DNA of 64,000 bases from positions 62,001 to 126,000 of the forward strand of contig NZ_CP027194.1 of NCBI RefSeq assembly GCF_002970935.1, in the 5' to 3' direction. Origin of the DNA: Lactobacillus sp. CBA3606 (lineage in GTDB: Bacteria > Bacillota > Bacilli > Lactobacillales > Lactobacillaceae). Positions 45,530 through 54,869 of this stretch are shown piece by piece. Made by a program: the position numbers and the translations under genes. Each line of letters opens with the position of its first letter. Positions within the stretch are counted from its first letter, which is position 1. The notes under the pieces are model-generated. The model saw only the letters and a program-made list of their open reading frames with translations. It was not told where the DNA came from and made no database searches.

Positions 45530-46552
45530 TTGAAAAATTTTTTAGTCTTCACGTTGGTGTTAATATTGGTTGGAATAGTTAGTGCGACAGTTACACATGA
45601 TCGATTGATATTCTTTTCGAGAAATCACACAACGCTTTTAAAAGGTATAGCAATTCTAACAGTGTTGTGGGGACATATTGGCTTAGCGTATCATTTTTAT
45701 AGTATTCAATGGATTGCTGGAATTGGTGTTACCTTGTTTTTAATTTGTTCTGGTTATGGATTGGAAGCCTCGTTCAATAAGAATGGGTTAGCACACTACT
45801 GGAAAAAGCGAATAATTGCTGTAATAATTCCGTATTGGATAGTGTATTTGTTGGCAGGAGTATTGTTAAATTCAAATTTTAACATGAAGGTTGTTATTGA
45901 AATTTTAATATTTATTAGAGCTAACTGGTACATACCATACATATTAATAGTTTATGTTATTTATTGGTGTCTCAAATTTTTAACTGTAAGATTTAAGCTT
46001 AGTAAAAAAAAGTTTTACTTAATGTTATTTACTAGTTTTACAATTTGGTTTGTAATAGTTTCGTATTATTTTATTATACCGAGTGCGACGTCTTTACTTG
46101 CACGACAAATGTATGCTTTTCCACTGGGCGTGATTTTTTATGATTATTATAAAAATGTGGAATCTATTTTTATTGAACGCTCATGGAAAAGTCATGTACT
46201 ATTTGGTGGATTGGCCATATTTAGCTTAGGGGTAAATGTTTTGACAAATGTATCAGATATTTTTTCTTCTTGGCCAAATTTATTGAATAATGTTTTATCG
46301 TTGTTTACTATTGTTCCGCTGGCAATTGTTTTGATTAGAATTTCTTGCATTGCTTATCCTTTATTTTCAAATGGCTTATTTAAATATTTAGGAGTAATTT
46401 CATATGAAATCTATTTAATACAGTACTTTTCACGTGGGATAGTTAATGAAAATCCGATTTCACTATATTTTTGTTTTCTCGTAACAATATTTTTAAGTTG
46501 GATTTTTTATTTGGCATATATGCGTATTAAAAACTTAGTTTTAAAAAAGTAG
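45530..46552 (+). CDS. Acyltransferase-3 family membrane protein
   Basis: 340 aa, about ten helices. The catalytic AT3 motif appears as RNHTTLLKGIAILTVLWGH with His49. These enzymes put O-acetyl or other acyl groups on surface polysaccharides. TTG start seven bases after GGAGGA. Its stop codon abuts the left end of an IS3-family element, so the natural 3' flank has been replaced. Confidence 0.88.
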   Translation: MKNFLVFTLVLILVGIVSATVTHDRLIFFSRNHTTLLKGIAILTVLWGHIGLAYHFYSIQWIAGIGVTLFLICSGYGLEASFNKNGLAHYWKKRIIAVIIPYWIVYLLAGVLLNSNFNMKVVIEILIFIRANWYIPYILIVYVIYWCLKFLTVRFKLSKKKFYLMLFTSFTIWFVIVSYYFIIPSATSLLARQMYAFPLGVIFYDYYKNVESIFIERSWKSHVLFGGLAIFSLGVNVLTNVSDIFSSWPNLLNNVLSLFTIVPLAIVLIRISCIAYPLFSNGLFKYLGVISYEIYLIQYFSRGIVNENPISLYFCFLVTIFLSWIFYLAYMRIKNLVLKK

Positions 46553-46560
46553 TTTGAAGT

Positions 46561-46601
46561 AAACCCCCAAGGTTGGACAAAAAATCCAACCTTGGGGGTT
46601 T
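46561..46601. terminator. Perfect palindrome in the IS left end
   Basis: A 17-bp perfect inverted repeat (AAACCCCCAAGGTTGGA / TCCAACCTTGGGGGTTT) with a CAAAAAA loop. It lies 8 bp after the acyltransferase stop and would end that transcript, and would also shield the element from outside transcription. Confidence 0.6.
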
Positions 46602-46605
46602 TACT

Positions 46606-46997
46606 ATGGTTAAGTTTAATTTAGGATTATAGTTGTCACCGAATATTTGAGTGGCATCGGGTCAACTTCATTGGCAAAAAAACATGACATCAGCGCATCA
46701 GCAAGGAAATAACCATCCTTCTTTGGGTTAGTCGCTTCCAGAGATACGGTGTAGACGGATTGAAGTTAAAACATTGTAAGGCAGAATATTCTAGTCAGTT
46801 CAAAGTTACTGTATTAAACCGGATAAAACAACACCAGGCCACGTTTCCGGCAACAGTGCTACACTTCAATCTATCTTCGTCAAGCGTTATCTGGCAATGG
46901 GAGAAGCGCTTCAAGGAGCATGAAATCGCTGGCCTTGAACGAAGGCGAGGAAACCCTAAAACTATGGCTAAACATAAAACAAGAAATCTCATAAATA
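46606..46997 (+). pseudogene. IS3-family orfA, degraded
   Basis: ATG 46606 gives MVKFNLGL and then a stop. Pieces of a typical IS150 OrfA continue in other frames: EYLSGIGSTSLAKKH, then WVSRFQRYGVDGLKLKH, then FKVTVLNRIKQHQ and WQWEKRFKEHEIAGLERRR. At least two indels (about 46625 and 46715) are needed to join them. The helix-turn-helix protein is therefore not made whole. Confidence 0.75.
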
Positions 46998-47868
46998 GTG
47001 ACCGAGTTAAGGCAAGTCTTTCAAGTTCCCATCAAACTTCTACTCAGAGTAGTCAAGGTTATAAGAAGTACGTACTATTACGCACGAGCACATCAGCAGC
47101 ATGAAAGGCTAGCTGATTGTCGAATCGATGAGATCCGGCAGGAAGACGCTAAATACACTAAGAAGTATGGTTACCGACGACTAACTGAAGCTTTACAGGA
47201 ACATGGATTTACCGTGAATCATAAGCGAGTTTTACGCATAATGCGTGAGCATGATTGGCTTTGTTTAGCATACAATCGGCAAAAACGGAAGTACAATTCG
47301 TACAAAGGCACCATTGGAAAAGTTTCGCCAAACCGATTAAATCGAAGATTTAAAACGGACCGCCCTTATCAAAAACTCGTCATAGATGTCAGCGAATTTC
47401 GATACGGTGGTATGAGTCAAAATGAACGGATCTATTTAGAACCAGTCATTGACCTTTTTTCAGATGAAGTCTTAGCTTTTTAACATCAGTGATCATCCAA
47501 CAGTCAAGTTCGCCTTAAAACCGCTTAAAGAAGTCTTAGCGGGATTACCCAAGTTAGGGTATCGAACGACGGTCCATACAGATCAAGGTTTCCAATACCA
47601 ACATAAACTTTGGCGGGAAACACTCAAAGAACATCGCGTCTTTCAAAGTATGTCGCGCAAAGCAACGTGCCTAGATAATGCGGTGGTTGAATCATTTTTC
47701 CACATCATGAAAGTCGAAGTCATGGATGAACATTTTGAGAACAAAGAAGACCTGATTCAAGCCATGACTGACTGGATTAACTTCTACAATAAACGGCGAA
47801 TCAAAATAAAAATGGACGGCAAGTCTCCGGAAGAATACCGGGAACTCGCCATCCAGCAAGCAGCGTAA
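46998..47868 (+). pseudogene. IS3-family orfB transposase, frameshifted at T5
   Basis: DDE-type transposase: LVIDVSEFR carries the first Asp, VHTDQGFQYQ the second, and CLDNAVVESFF the Glu. The first frame ends at 47483 in DEVLAF-stop. Dropping one T from the TTTTT at about 47477-47481 restores NISDHPTVKFALKPLKE and runs on to 47868. A single-base indel has thus inactivated it, or the base is an assembly error. Confidence 0.85.
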
Positions 47869-47901
47869 ATTCTGTGTCCAACTTTAAGGGTTCACTTCAA
47901 A

Positions 47902-48244
47902 CAACAGTTGACAGAGAACCGATATTTATCAGTTTAGATTACCAACAACTGTTTTGGGGGGATATTTTTTAATTTTTTTCTACCCATAAATAATTACATC
48001 ACGCCATCATCCATGCCAAAAATATTATCCAAATCACATCAGCTAAAAATACATACTATGTCTACAAATCATTTCCTGATTTTCAAAAAAGCAAATATTA
48101 TTATTTCATTATTCAAGAAAGTAAAGTTAATTAAAACAACCAGCAAAAAGCCGTCGTAACAGGGATACCCGCATGTAAATGGCTTCTTTTCGTGCATTTC
48201 TTTGATATAATATCACGATAAAAGTCTATTTGGGGGAAACCAAT
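47902..48244. other. Intergenic between the IS and locus B, with glf promoter
   Basis: No gene. A hairpin ACAGTTG/CAACTGT near 47903-47954 is followed by a T-rich stretch and may be the old 3' terminator of locus A cut off by the IS. Near the end a TATAAT (48207) and GGGGGAAA (48232) form the probable promoter and ribosome site of the second glf. Confidence 0.55.
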
Positions 48245-49366
48245 ATGAATAAGAAATATGACTATCTTGTCGTGGGGGCTGGATTGTTTGGGGCCGTCTT
48301 TGCGCATGAAGCTGCGCTGCGTGGCAAGCACGTTAAGGTGATTGAAAAGCGTGATCACGTTGCCGGTAATATTTATACGAAAGAAATTGCCGGCATTCAG
48401 GTTCATCAGTATGGCGCTCACATTTTTCATACGTCAGATCAAAGTATCTGGGACTATGTGAATCAGTTTGCGACGTTCAATCGGTATACAAACAGTCCGA
48501 TTGCGAATTATCACGGACAAATGTATAACTTGCCATTCAATATGAATACCTTCAGTAAGTTGTGGGGGGTGCGTACTCCCGCGGAAGCCAAGGCAAAGAT
48601 TGAAGCTCAAAAAGCGGCGGTTCAAGCTAGCGGGCAACCTAAGAATTTGGAAGAACAAGCCATTGCGTTGATTGGAACCGATATTTATCAGAAGTTAATC
48701 AAAGGATATACCGAAAAGCAATGGGGGCAAAAAGCAACCGATTTACCGGCATTTATTATTCGACGTTTACCTGTACGCTATACCTATGACAATAATTATT
48801 TCAATGACACTTACCAGGGGATTCCTGTTGGTGGCTATACGCAAATCGTTGAAAAAATGTTAGCTCATCCCGAGATTGACGTTGAAACAGGGGTCGATTT
48901 CTTTGCGCAAAAGGCTGATTATCTAAAAATGGCACCAAAAGTGATCTTTACCGGCATGATTGATCAATATTTCGACTATCAATTAGGGGAGTTAGCTTAT
49001 CGTTCTTTGCGCTTTGAAAGTGAAACGTTGCCCGTTGATAACTATCAAGGTAATGCGGTGGTTAATTATACGGACGCCGAAACGCCATATACGCGGATTA
49101 TTGAGCACAAGCACTTTGAATTCGGCAAAGGGAATCAAGATAAGACCGTGATTACCCGGGAATATCCCGCCGATTGGCAACGGGGTGATGAACCTTATTA
49201 TCCGGTAAATAATACTCGAAATAATACGTTGTATAAGCAATATGCGGCGTTAGCCAAACAAGAAGGCCACGTCATTTTTGGTGGACGCTTAGGGCAATAT
49301 CGGTATTATGACATGCACCAAGTCATACACGCTGCACTAGTGACTGTGGCGGCCGAATTGAATTAA
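48245..49366 (+). CDS. glf: UDP-galactopyranose mutase (locus B copy)
   Basis: 373 aa. Same hallmarks as the locus A copy (YLVVGAGLFGAVFAHEAA, YGAHIFHTSD, GRLGQYRYYDMHQV) and alignable without gaps nearly end to end, but with host-like, more GC-rich codons. ATG 48245 follows GGGGGAAA. It opens locus B and supplies UDP-galactofuranose to the GlfT2-like and Gtf3-like enzymes downstream. Confidence 0.96.
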   Translation: MNKKYDYLVVGAGLFGAVFAHEAALRGKHVKVIEKRDHVAGNIYTKEIAGIQVHQYGAHIFHTSDQSIWDYVNQFATFNRYTNSPIANYHGQMYNLPFNMNTFSKLWGVRTPAEAKAKIEAQKAAVQASGQPKNLEEQAIALIGTDIYQKLIKGYTEKQWGQKATDLPAFIIRRLPVRYTYDNNYFNDTYQGIPVGGYTQIVEKMLAHPEIDVETGVDFFAQKADYLKMAPKVIFTGMIDQYFDYQLGELAYRSLRFESETLPVDNYQGNAVVNYTDAETPYTRIIEHKHFEFGKGNQDKTVITREYPADWQRGDEPYYPVNNTRNNTLYKQYAALAKQEGHVIFGGRLGQYRYYDMHQVIHAALVTVAAELN

Positions 49367-49429
49367 ATCGGCATAAAGTAGAAAAACACCTACAGAAATT
49401 GAGGTCAATTTTCTTCTGATGGGGGTTAT

Positions 49430-50557
49430 ATGAAAAAGAGATTAGCAGTAATTATTGTTGGCATGCTTGGATTCATCGCAATCTTAGGTTATTCAATCTA
49501 TGCAATTAGTATTCAAAAGGGACAAGATACCGTCATTCAAATTTATCAAAATGATGAGAATGGTACGCCGATTGTATCGCCGTCACCTATCAAGTTGGTG
49601 GGGAAAGCCGGGCATCGCAATCTGTTTAAGGCAACGCTTAGTGGCTATGAATTAACCACGACTAATCCGTTATCTACGCGGTTACCCCGGCAGAATCAAG
49701 TGGTGCATTTAACCTATAAGTCGACTTTAAGCCAAACGCAGATTCAGCATCGGTTAGCGACAGCTAAATATCTGAGTGTTGAGACTCAATCAGTCAATCA
49801 GCCAGTGCTAAATGGGCGTCAACTGGTTAAGGTGAACAATAAAAACACCGTGGCACGCCTTAGTACAAGTCATGATGGGCAGACTTGGACCAAATTACCG
49901 ATTAGTTATCCTAAAACTCAGTTGGCTAAGCCAGTCATGATCTATATACAGCAACACTTGTATTTATTTGATGGCGCCAAGACCTACATGACCACGAATT
50001 TTGTTGATTGGCATCAAAGCACCACGACTTTTAGTAATGCGGTGTTTAAGGATGGTCAGGTCGTTGCGACGATGCCCGCCAAGACTGGGGCGGCAACGTT
50101 AGTGGTAACTGGTAAAAGTCGCCGTTCGGGGAAGCGTCAGTATTATGCTGGGCGAGTTAAGTCGGCCCGGTTAACGGTTGCTAACTGGCAATCACTTAAC
50201 CTGAAATCGACCATCAAACCCGCTACATTTACCATGAATCAGCGTAATCAGCGGATTTATACTGTTCAGGCGACCAAACGATATTTTAATATTTATCAGG
50301 CGAAAAAACTAACGGCGCCTTTTAAATTAGTGAAGCGGGTTAAACGGCCGGCTAAAGTGACGGTTAATTCAGTAGCCTTGTTGCCTAAACGCAAAAATGG
50401 GTATCGCTTGGTTTACAACGTGATTAATCGTCAAGGCGTCCAGTCAGGGCCGGTTTATCGGGATTTAATGGCCAATTTTAAGCCGACTGGGCGGCAACGT
50501 AACCTGATAACCGATTTTCCATGGTATCGATTTGAGGTCGTTAATCATGAGTATTAG
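49430..50557 (+). CDS. Membrane-anchored protein with MucBP-like and propeller-like regions
   Basis: 375 aa. One N-terminal helix (about 5-27), then a MucBP-like unit (TVIQIYQNDENGTPI to QNQVVHLTYK, about 34-96), then a beta-rich part with phrases like STSHDGQTWTKLPIS and YMTTNFVDWHQS that recall five-bladed propeller (GH43-like) glycosidases or sugar-binding proteins. No catalytic triad is identifiable. It lies between glf and the Wzz-like gene, so it may bind or process the polymer outside the cell. Function unproven. Confidence 0.6.
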   Translation: MKKRLAVIIVGMLGFIAILGYSIYAISIQKGQDTVIQIYQNDENGTPIVSPSPIKLVGKAGHRNLFKATLSGYELTTTNPLSTRLPRQNQVVHLTYKSTLSQTQIQHRLATAKYLSVETQSVNQPVLNGRQLVKVNNKNTVARLSTSHDGQTWTKLPISYPKTQLAKPVMIYIQQHLYLFDGAKTYMTTNFVDWHQSTTTFSNAVFKDGQVVATMPAKTGAATLVVTGKSRRSGKRQYYAGRVKSARLTVANWQSLNLKSTIKPATFTMNQRNQRIYTVQATKRYFNIYQAKKLTAPFKLVKRVKRPAKVTVNSVALLPKRKNGYRLVYNVINRQGVQSGPVYRDLMANFKPTGRQRNLITDFPWYRFEVVNHEY

Positions 50558-50569
50558 TGAGGAATGCGA

Positions 50570-51214
50570 ATGTTAGTCTATAAACCTAAAGCGCGATTAC
50601 GACTGGCTTGGAAGTGGTTACCAATCGAGTTATTCGTCTTACTACTTAGTCTTGGTAGTGGTTGGCTGGTTAATCAGACAGTAGCTAAGCCGGTATATAC
50701 GGCCCGAGTTGATATTAGCATTCAACAGACCACCACTAAGCGGCAAACGCAGCAGCAACGTCAAAAAATGCATCGCCAAGACATTAAAAATGTTACTCAA
50801 TTCAATGTTATGCCACGTCAACCGGATGTTTTGTATACTGCTAGTGAGTATGCTTATATGCGGTTTGGCATTTGGCAACCAGTTGGTGACTTAAGCGAGT
50901 CCGTTCAAGCCGTGGCTCGTCATCAGCAACCCGTGTTACGGCTATCAGTTTCAAGTACGTCTAAACCGATTGCCCAGCAAAATGCGGCGGCGTTTGATTA
51001 TGCGGTGACGAAGTCGTTACGGCACTTAAAACGGTATCGAATCAGGTCAACGACTCGGGCAGTGATTTTTGAACCTAATAGAATCTCAGGCTCAGTTTAT
51101 AAATTCTCATTAATTGTGGGTCTTATCTTGGCACTATTGGTGCCGTACGTCAGTGCGTATCTCACTGGCGAGAAAGGTGGGTGGCATGCAAAAAATAAAA
51201 AAACAAGTCGCTAA
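50570..51214 (+). CDS. Wzz-like polysaccharide co-polymerase (locus B)
   Basis: 214 aa. Two membrane helices (about 18-38 and 178-198) flank a strongly basic, Gln-rich outside region (KRQTQQQRQKMHRQD). ATG 50570 is six bases after GAGGA. Counterpart of the locus A gene at 33594; no kinase gene follows it here. Its 3' end overlaps the polymerase gene by 29 bases. Confidence 0.75.
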   Translation: MLVYKPKARLRLAWKWLPIELFVLLLSLGSGWLVNQTVAKPVYTARVDISIQQTTTKRQTQQQRQKMHRQDIKNVTQFNVMPRQPDVLYTASEYAYMRFGIWQPVGDLSESVQAVARHQQPVLRLSVSSTSKPIAQQNAAAFDYAVTKSLRHLKRYRIRSTTRAVIFEPNRISGSVYKFSLIVGLILALLVPYVSAYLTGEKGGWHAKNKKTSR

Positions 51215-52478
51215 CAGCCGCCTCCTAAAACCAGAGAATTTATATCTCATCACCCTAGCTGCTTACTTGATTTCGGTCACCATTCAAACGACGACGTTTA
51301 ATGCGTATTACCCGCAGATTGTTGGTTCGGTGATTCAGTTAGGCACGATTGCAATCATGCTTGTCAAAATTGTTGGATTTGATGACTTAACCAGTGGTCA
51401 AGTGATACAACAGCTTAGTCTATTAGGATTGATCGTGGTGGTAGCCCTCACATCTGGGGCGCATTACTTAATGACAACGGTGTTATTAGCCATGGGCGCC
51501 CGCCAAGTCTCTTTTAGACAAATTCTTAAGTTGTACCTGATGATTGTAGGGACCATTTTATTGGTTGCCTTTATTGCAGCCGAATTGGGGTTAATTGCCA
51601 ATATTACGTTTGCGACCAGCGATGGTGTCCGGCAGTCTTTTGGGGTGGTGTATACGACCGATTTTGCGGCCCATATTTTTTACTTGAGTTGTGCTTATTT
51701 ATATTTGCGGGCCAAAGCTTTTCGACTGATTGATTTGTTGCCGGTGGGGTTAGCGTTAATGGTTATTTACCTATTTACTAAGACGTTAACCGATGTCTTA
51801 GCAATGCTAATTTTACTAGGATTGTACGTCATTTACATTTATCGGCGTCAATTAAATCAGCGTTGGTTCATCGCCGTGATCCTACGCTATGCGTTTTTAG
51901 CGATGCCAATTATGAGTGTGGTGATTGTGCAGTTGTCGGCCGGCTTTAACTATCACGAGCGTATTTTTCTGAAATTAAATACGTTGTTTTCATCACGGTT
52001 ATCACTGGGCAACAACGCAATTTTAGCCTATGGATTTAAATTACTGGGGCAATCGCCAATTTATGTGAATGGTTGGGGTGGGTCTCGCGTAGCCACGTTT
52101 AAAAATGGCATTGGCGATTTAACCTATTTCTATATTGATTCTTCTTATTTGAATATGTTGATTGCGTATGGGGTCTTACTGACGTTAGTTATTGTGATTG
52201 GGACGAGCTTTTTCCTCTATCAGCGTAGTAAAGCTAACGACTACTTGCTCCCCATTATCTTTGTCGCTATTGCCTTTAGTAGTGGTTTCGATCAACACTT
52301 ATTGGAGGTGACTTACAATATCTTTATTCTGGCGTTCTTTGCGATTTTACCTCGTTATCAGACACAGATTGGTCCAGCATTTGAAAGGCAAGTCGTGACG
52401 CAATCAACTCGTACAAATGTGGCAACTGAACAGGGCAAGTCGCAACGGCAACCAAATTTTAGGAGGCACTATGAGTAG
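51186..52478 (+). CDS. wzy: Wzy-type repeat-unit polymerase (locus B)
   Basis: 430 aa, about eleven helices with a big outside loop. SSRLSLGNNAILAYGFKLLG and YIDSSYLNMLIAYG align with the locus A polymerase. ATG 51186 is chosen for AGGTGGG a few bases upstream; the longer frame would extend into the Wzz-like gene. The cytosolic tail (about 400-430) is basic. Confidence 0.82.
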   Translation: MQKIKKQVANSRLLKPENLYLITLAAYLISVTIQTTTFNAYYPQIVGSVIQLGTIAIMLVKIVGFDDLTSGQVIQQLSLLGLIVVVALTSGAHYLMTTVLLAMGARQVSFRQILKLYLMIVGTILLVAFIAAELGLIANITFATSDGVRQSFGVVYTTDFAAHIFYLSCAYLYLRAKAFRLIDLLPVGLALMVIYLFTKTLTDVLAMLILLGLYVIYIYRRQLNQRWFIAVILRYAFLAMPIMSVVIVQLSAGFNYHERIFLKLNTLFSSRLSLGNNAILAYGFKLLGQSPIYVNGWGGSRVATFKNGIGDLTYFYIDSSYLNMLIAYGVLLTLVIVIGTSFFLYQRSKANDYLLPIIFVAIAFSSGFDQHLLEVTYNIFILAFFAILPRYQTQIGPAFERQVVTQSTRTNVATEQGKSQRQPNFRRHYE

Positions 52479-53589
52479 GCGACAATTTTATTGGTTACAG
52501 TACACCGTAGTTTTATTGGCAATCTTTCTAATCCTGCTTGCTAGTACGGGAAGTGATGGTTTGTTTGCTTTCGCTTTACAACCAACTAAATTGGGATTTT
52601 ATCCACAAATGGTGGTGACCATGTTAGTTGCGGCGGGGCCTGACCTATTGTTAATGGCGCTAGGTGCTTATCAATTAAAGCAGACGAATTATTCTTTTGC
52701 CCGCTTGGTCCGCTATATTATCACTATCATTGGTGGGATTACCTTATTTTCGTTAATTTATTACGTTTATGGGTTAGCCACAACGCAACAATTGCATCAT
52801 TTTAATTCGGCAACCTTTCTCTCAGAGCTCGTTCAGGGGCCGTTCAGTACGTATGATACGCTGTATGGCATTATTGCGTTCTTTGTCACACTACCGATTT
52901 TGAGAGTAGTTGCTAAGCATGCTGATGCGATGACAATCAAATATTTAGTGATTGTCGAATTGATTTTTGTGGGCGTTTTCCCAGTAGTGGGGTATTTATT
53001 GGGGCTATCGAGTATTTATATTAATATCCCGGTTGCGTTACAGGGTGGGGCATTCTTCCCCTTAATGGGGTATTGGTTAGTCCATACGGATTTTGTGCGT
53101 AAGATTACCCGGGAACAACTACTCATTGCGTGGATTTTATCACTAGTTTGTTACACAATTATGATTGCCGTTACACTGTATCAATCAGTACTTGAAGGTG
53201 ATTTCGGTGTCATTGCCACACAAAACTTTACGCAAACTTTTCAAGCGATTCCTTGCCTAACTTTCTTTATCACGATTGAAACGTTTATTTTAAATCGACC
53301 ATTCAGTACGCAGCATCGGTTACGTCCAACTAATTTTTTACGCCTGAGTTATGGTGTTTTATTGATTACAGGGGTCGTGCTGGCACCGTTAAAAGTAATC
53401 TTAATGGGTTTAACGCCGTATCTGGGGCCTTTTATTGGTAGTCTAATTTGGGTGCTGACCACGATTTTAATAAGTTATTTAGTTGCAATGGTATTAAGTC
53501 ACATTGCAGGTATTACCAAGCTGTTTCCAAGCATTTTCATGGACTTTACGGAGGCCCACAATAATGAAATCAAGGATTCAATGGATTGA
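52471..53589 (+). CDS. Multi-pass membrane protein, acyltransferase-like
   Basis: 372 aa with ten helices. Overall size, topology and position just before an acyltransferase-3 gene suggest a relative of surface-polysaccharide acyltransferases, but the RxxxxDxxR...H motif of AT3 enzymes is not seen. It may be a non-catalytic partner or another family. ATG 52471 follows AGGAGG; it overlaps the polymerase gene by 8 bases and the next gene by 26. Confidence 0.6.
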   Translation: MSRRQFYWLQYTVVLLAIFLILLASTGSDGLFAFALQPTKLGFYPQMVVTMLVAAGPDLLLMALGAYQLKQTNYSFARLVRYIITIIGGITLFSLIYYVYGLATTQQLHHFNSATFLSELVQGPFSTYDTLYGIIAFFVTLPILRVVAKHADAMTIKYLVIVELIFVGVFPVVGYLLGLSSIYINIPVALQGGAFFPLMGYWLVHTDFVRKITREQLLIAWILSLVCYTIMIAVTLYQSVLEGDFGVIATQNFTQTFQAIPCLTFFITIETFILNRPFSTQHRLRPTNFLRLSYGVLLITGVVLAPLKVILMGLTPYLGPFIGSLIWVLTTILISYLVAMVLSHIAGITKLFPSIFMDFTEAHNNEIKDSMD

Positions 53590-54652
53590 TATTGCCCGCG
53601 GCATTGCCATTTTAGCAGTCATCGTGGGGCACACGTTAGGCCCTTATACCGGTGGCTTTCTTGGCAGTTTGATTTTTACTTTTCACATGCCAATTTTCTT
53701 TGTCTTGAGTGGCTACTTATATCATCAGCGGCCACTACGGCGAGAATTGAAAAATGGCAGTTTGAATTTATTAGTACCTTACGCCATCACCAGTGTTTTA
53801 GTGCTATTAATCAGCATGGTGGCCCTACAATTGCCAGCTAATCCGTTGATTATGGGGTATTTTACGTCAACCAAGGCGGGTGTCATTTCGATTTTATACG
53901 GTGCGGGATCGGCCGTCTTCGCACCATGGCAATTAACCGTCCAACCACTTGGGGCACTGTGGTTTTTGTTGAGTATGTTTCTTGCCATGCAGTTTTTTAA
54001 TGGTGGTATGCGATTTGCTGAACGGATGCGTTATCCCGTGGTGGTTCGTTTAAGTTGGGTGGTTGGATTAACCGTTTTAGGCGGTCGATTAGGACAGGTC
54101 ATCTATTTACCGTGGGCCTTGAATGCGGCATTATTTGCGCAATCATTTTTATATGCGGGCTTTTTAATTAAGCAGTATCACATTTTGGACTGGCTTAAAT
54201 TTTGGCACTATGTTGGGTTCATCCTGTTGTGGGTGATCAGTGCGAAATCGGGGTACTTTAATCTGAATGTACCGAATTCGCCCAACTTATTATTAAGTTT
54301 TGGGGGCGGCATCGCAGGCAGTCTCTGTATTTTTAAAGTGAGTGCATGGCTAGCACAGTTTGATGGCCGTCCTGGTTTAAAGTTACTCGAACAGTATGGC
54401 CGTCTCTCATTAATTATTCTCTGTTTTCATCTGATTGATTTGAACGTGATTGGGATTGAGGGGCATCTATATCATCGGGCTAGCTTGTTAATGGGGGCTG
54501 GCGGAGCCACAGTGGTCACAATCTTATATCGGATTGGTTTTGTGACCATTGCAATGTTCTTGGTGCCGAAAGTGCCTGTTATCCGGAGTTGTTATTTAAT
54601 GCGGCAATATCCATTTACCCTTAATTTACGGCGGAAAATGGTTAAAGATTAA
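53564..54652 (+). CDS. Acyltransferase-3 family (OatA/WecH-like) O-acyltransferase
   Basis: 362 aa, ten helices. Catalytic opening RIQWIDIARGIAILAVIVGH (R-x4-D-x2-R ... H), then FHMPIFFVLSGYLY, are typical. It would O-acetylate the locus B repeat unit. ATG 53564 follows GGAGG by nine bases. Overlaps the preceding gene, which suggests coupled translation. A short hairpin (54658-54680) follows it. Confidence 0.9.
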   Translation: MKSRIQWIDIARGIAILAVIVGHTLGPYTGGFLGSLIFTFHMPIFFVLSGYLYHQRPLRRELKNGSLNLLVPYAITSVLVLLISMVALQLPANPLIMGYFTSTKAGVISILYGAGSAVFAPWQLTVQPLGALWFLLSMFLAMQFFNGGMRFAERMRYPVVVRLSWVVGLTVLGGRLGQVIYLPWALNAALFAQSFLYAGFLIKQYHILDWLKFWHYVGFILLWVISAKSGYFNLNVPNSPNLLLSFGGGIAGSLCIFKVSAWLAQFDGRPGLKLLEQYGRLSLIILCFHLIDLNVIGIEGHLYHRASLLMGAGGATVVTILYRIGFVTIAMFLVPKVPVIRSCYLMRQYPFTLNLRRKMVKD

Positions 54653-54869
54653 CGGAAACACAGACTGATCGGGTCTGTGTGACTATGTACAACACTGAAA
54701 TGAATTGGTATATCAAAAAGTTTAAATTCGCTACGAACATTGTAAGTTAAACCACTTTTTTAATTTAGCCTTTTAGCAGTTTAATGCTATGGCAACACCG
54801 CTTTTCTTTGATAATTATTGGGGAATACATCATGATTAATAAAAACGTAGTCAAAAGAATGGGGACACT

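Larger units (their letters stand above)
46553..47901 (+). mobile_element. IS3-family (IS150-group-like) insertion sequence, inactive
   Basis: About 1.35 kb with imperfect terminal inverted repeats: the left end starting TTTGAAGTAAACCC and the complement of the right end starting TTTGAAGTGAACCC agree at 27 of 33 positions, including GTTGGACA. The exact outer border is uncertain by two to three bases and no target duplication is evident. It holds degraded orfA and a frameshifted orfB. The left end also contains a perfect 17-bp palindrome (46561-46601). Confidence 0.85.

Noticed and set aside
54653-54869. Possible small RNA after the locus B acyltransferase
   Set aside because: Only a short hairpin (ACACAGAC/GTCTGTGT) without T run is present; no promoter or further structure supports an RNA gene.
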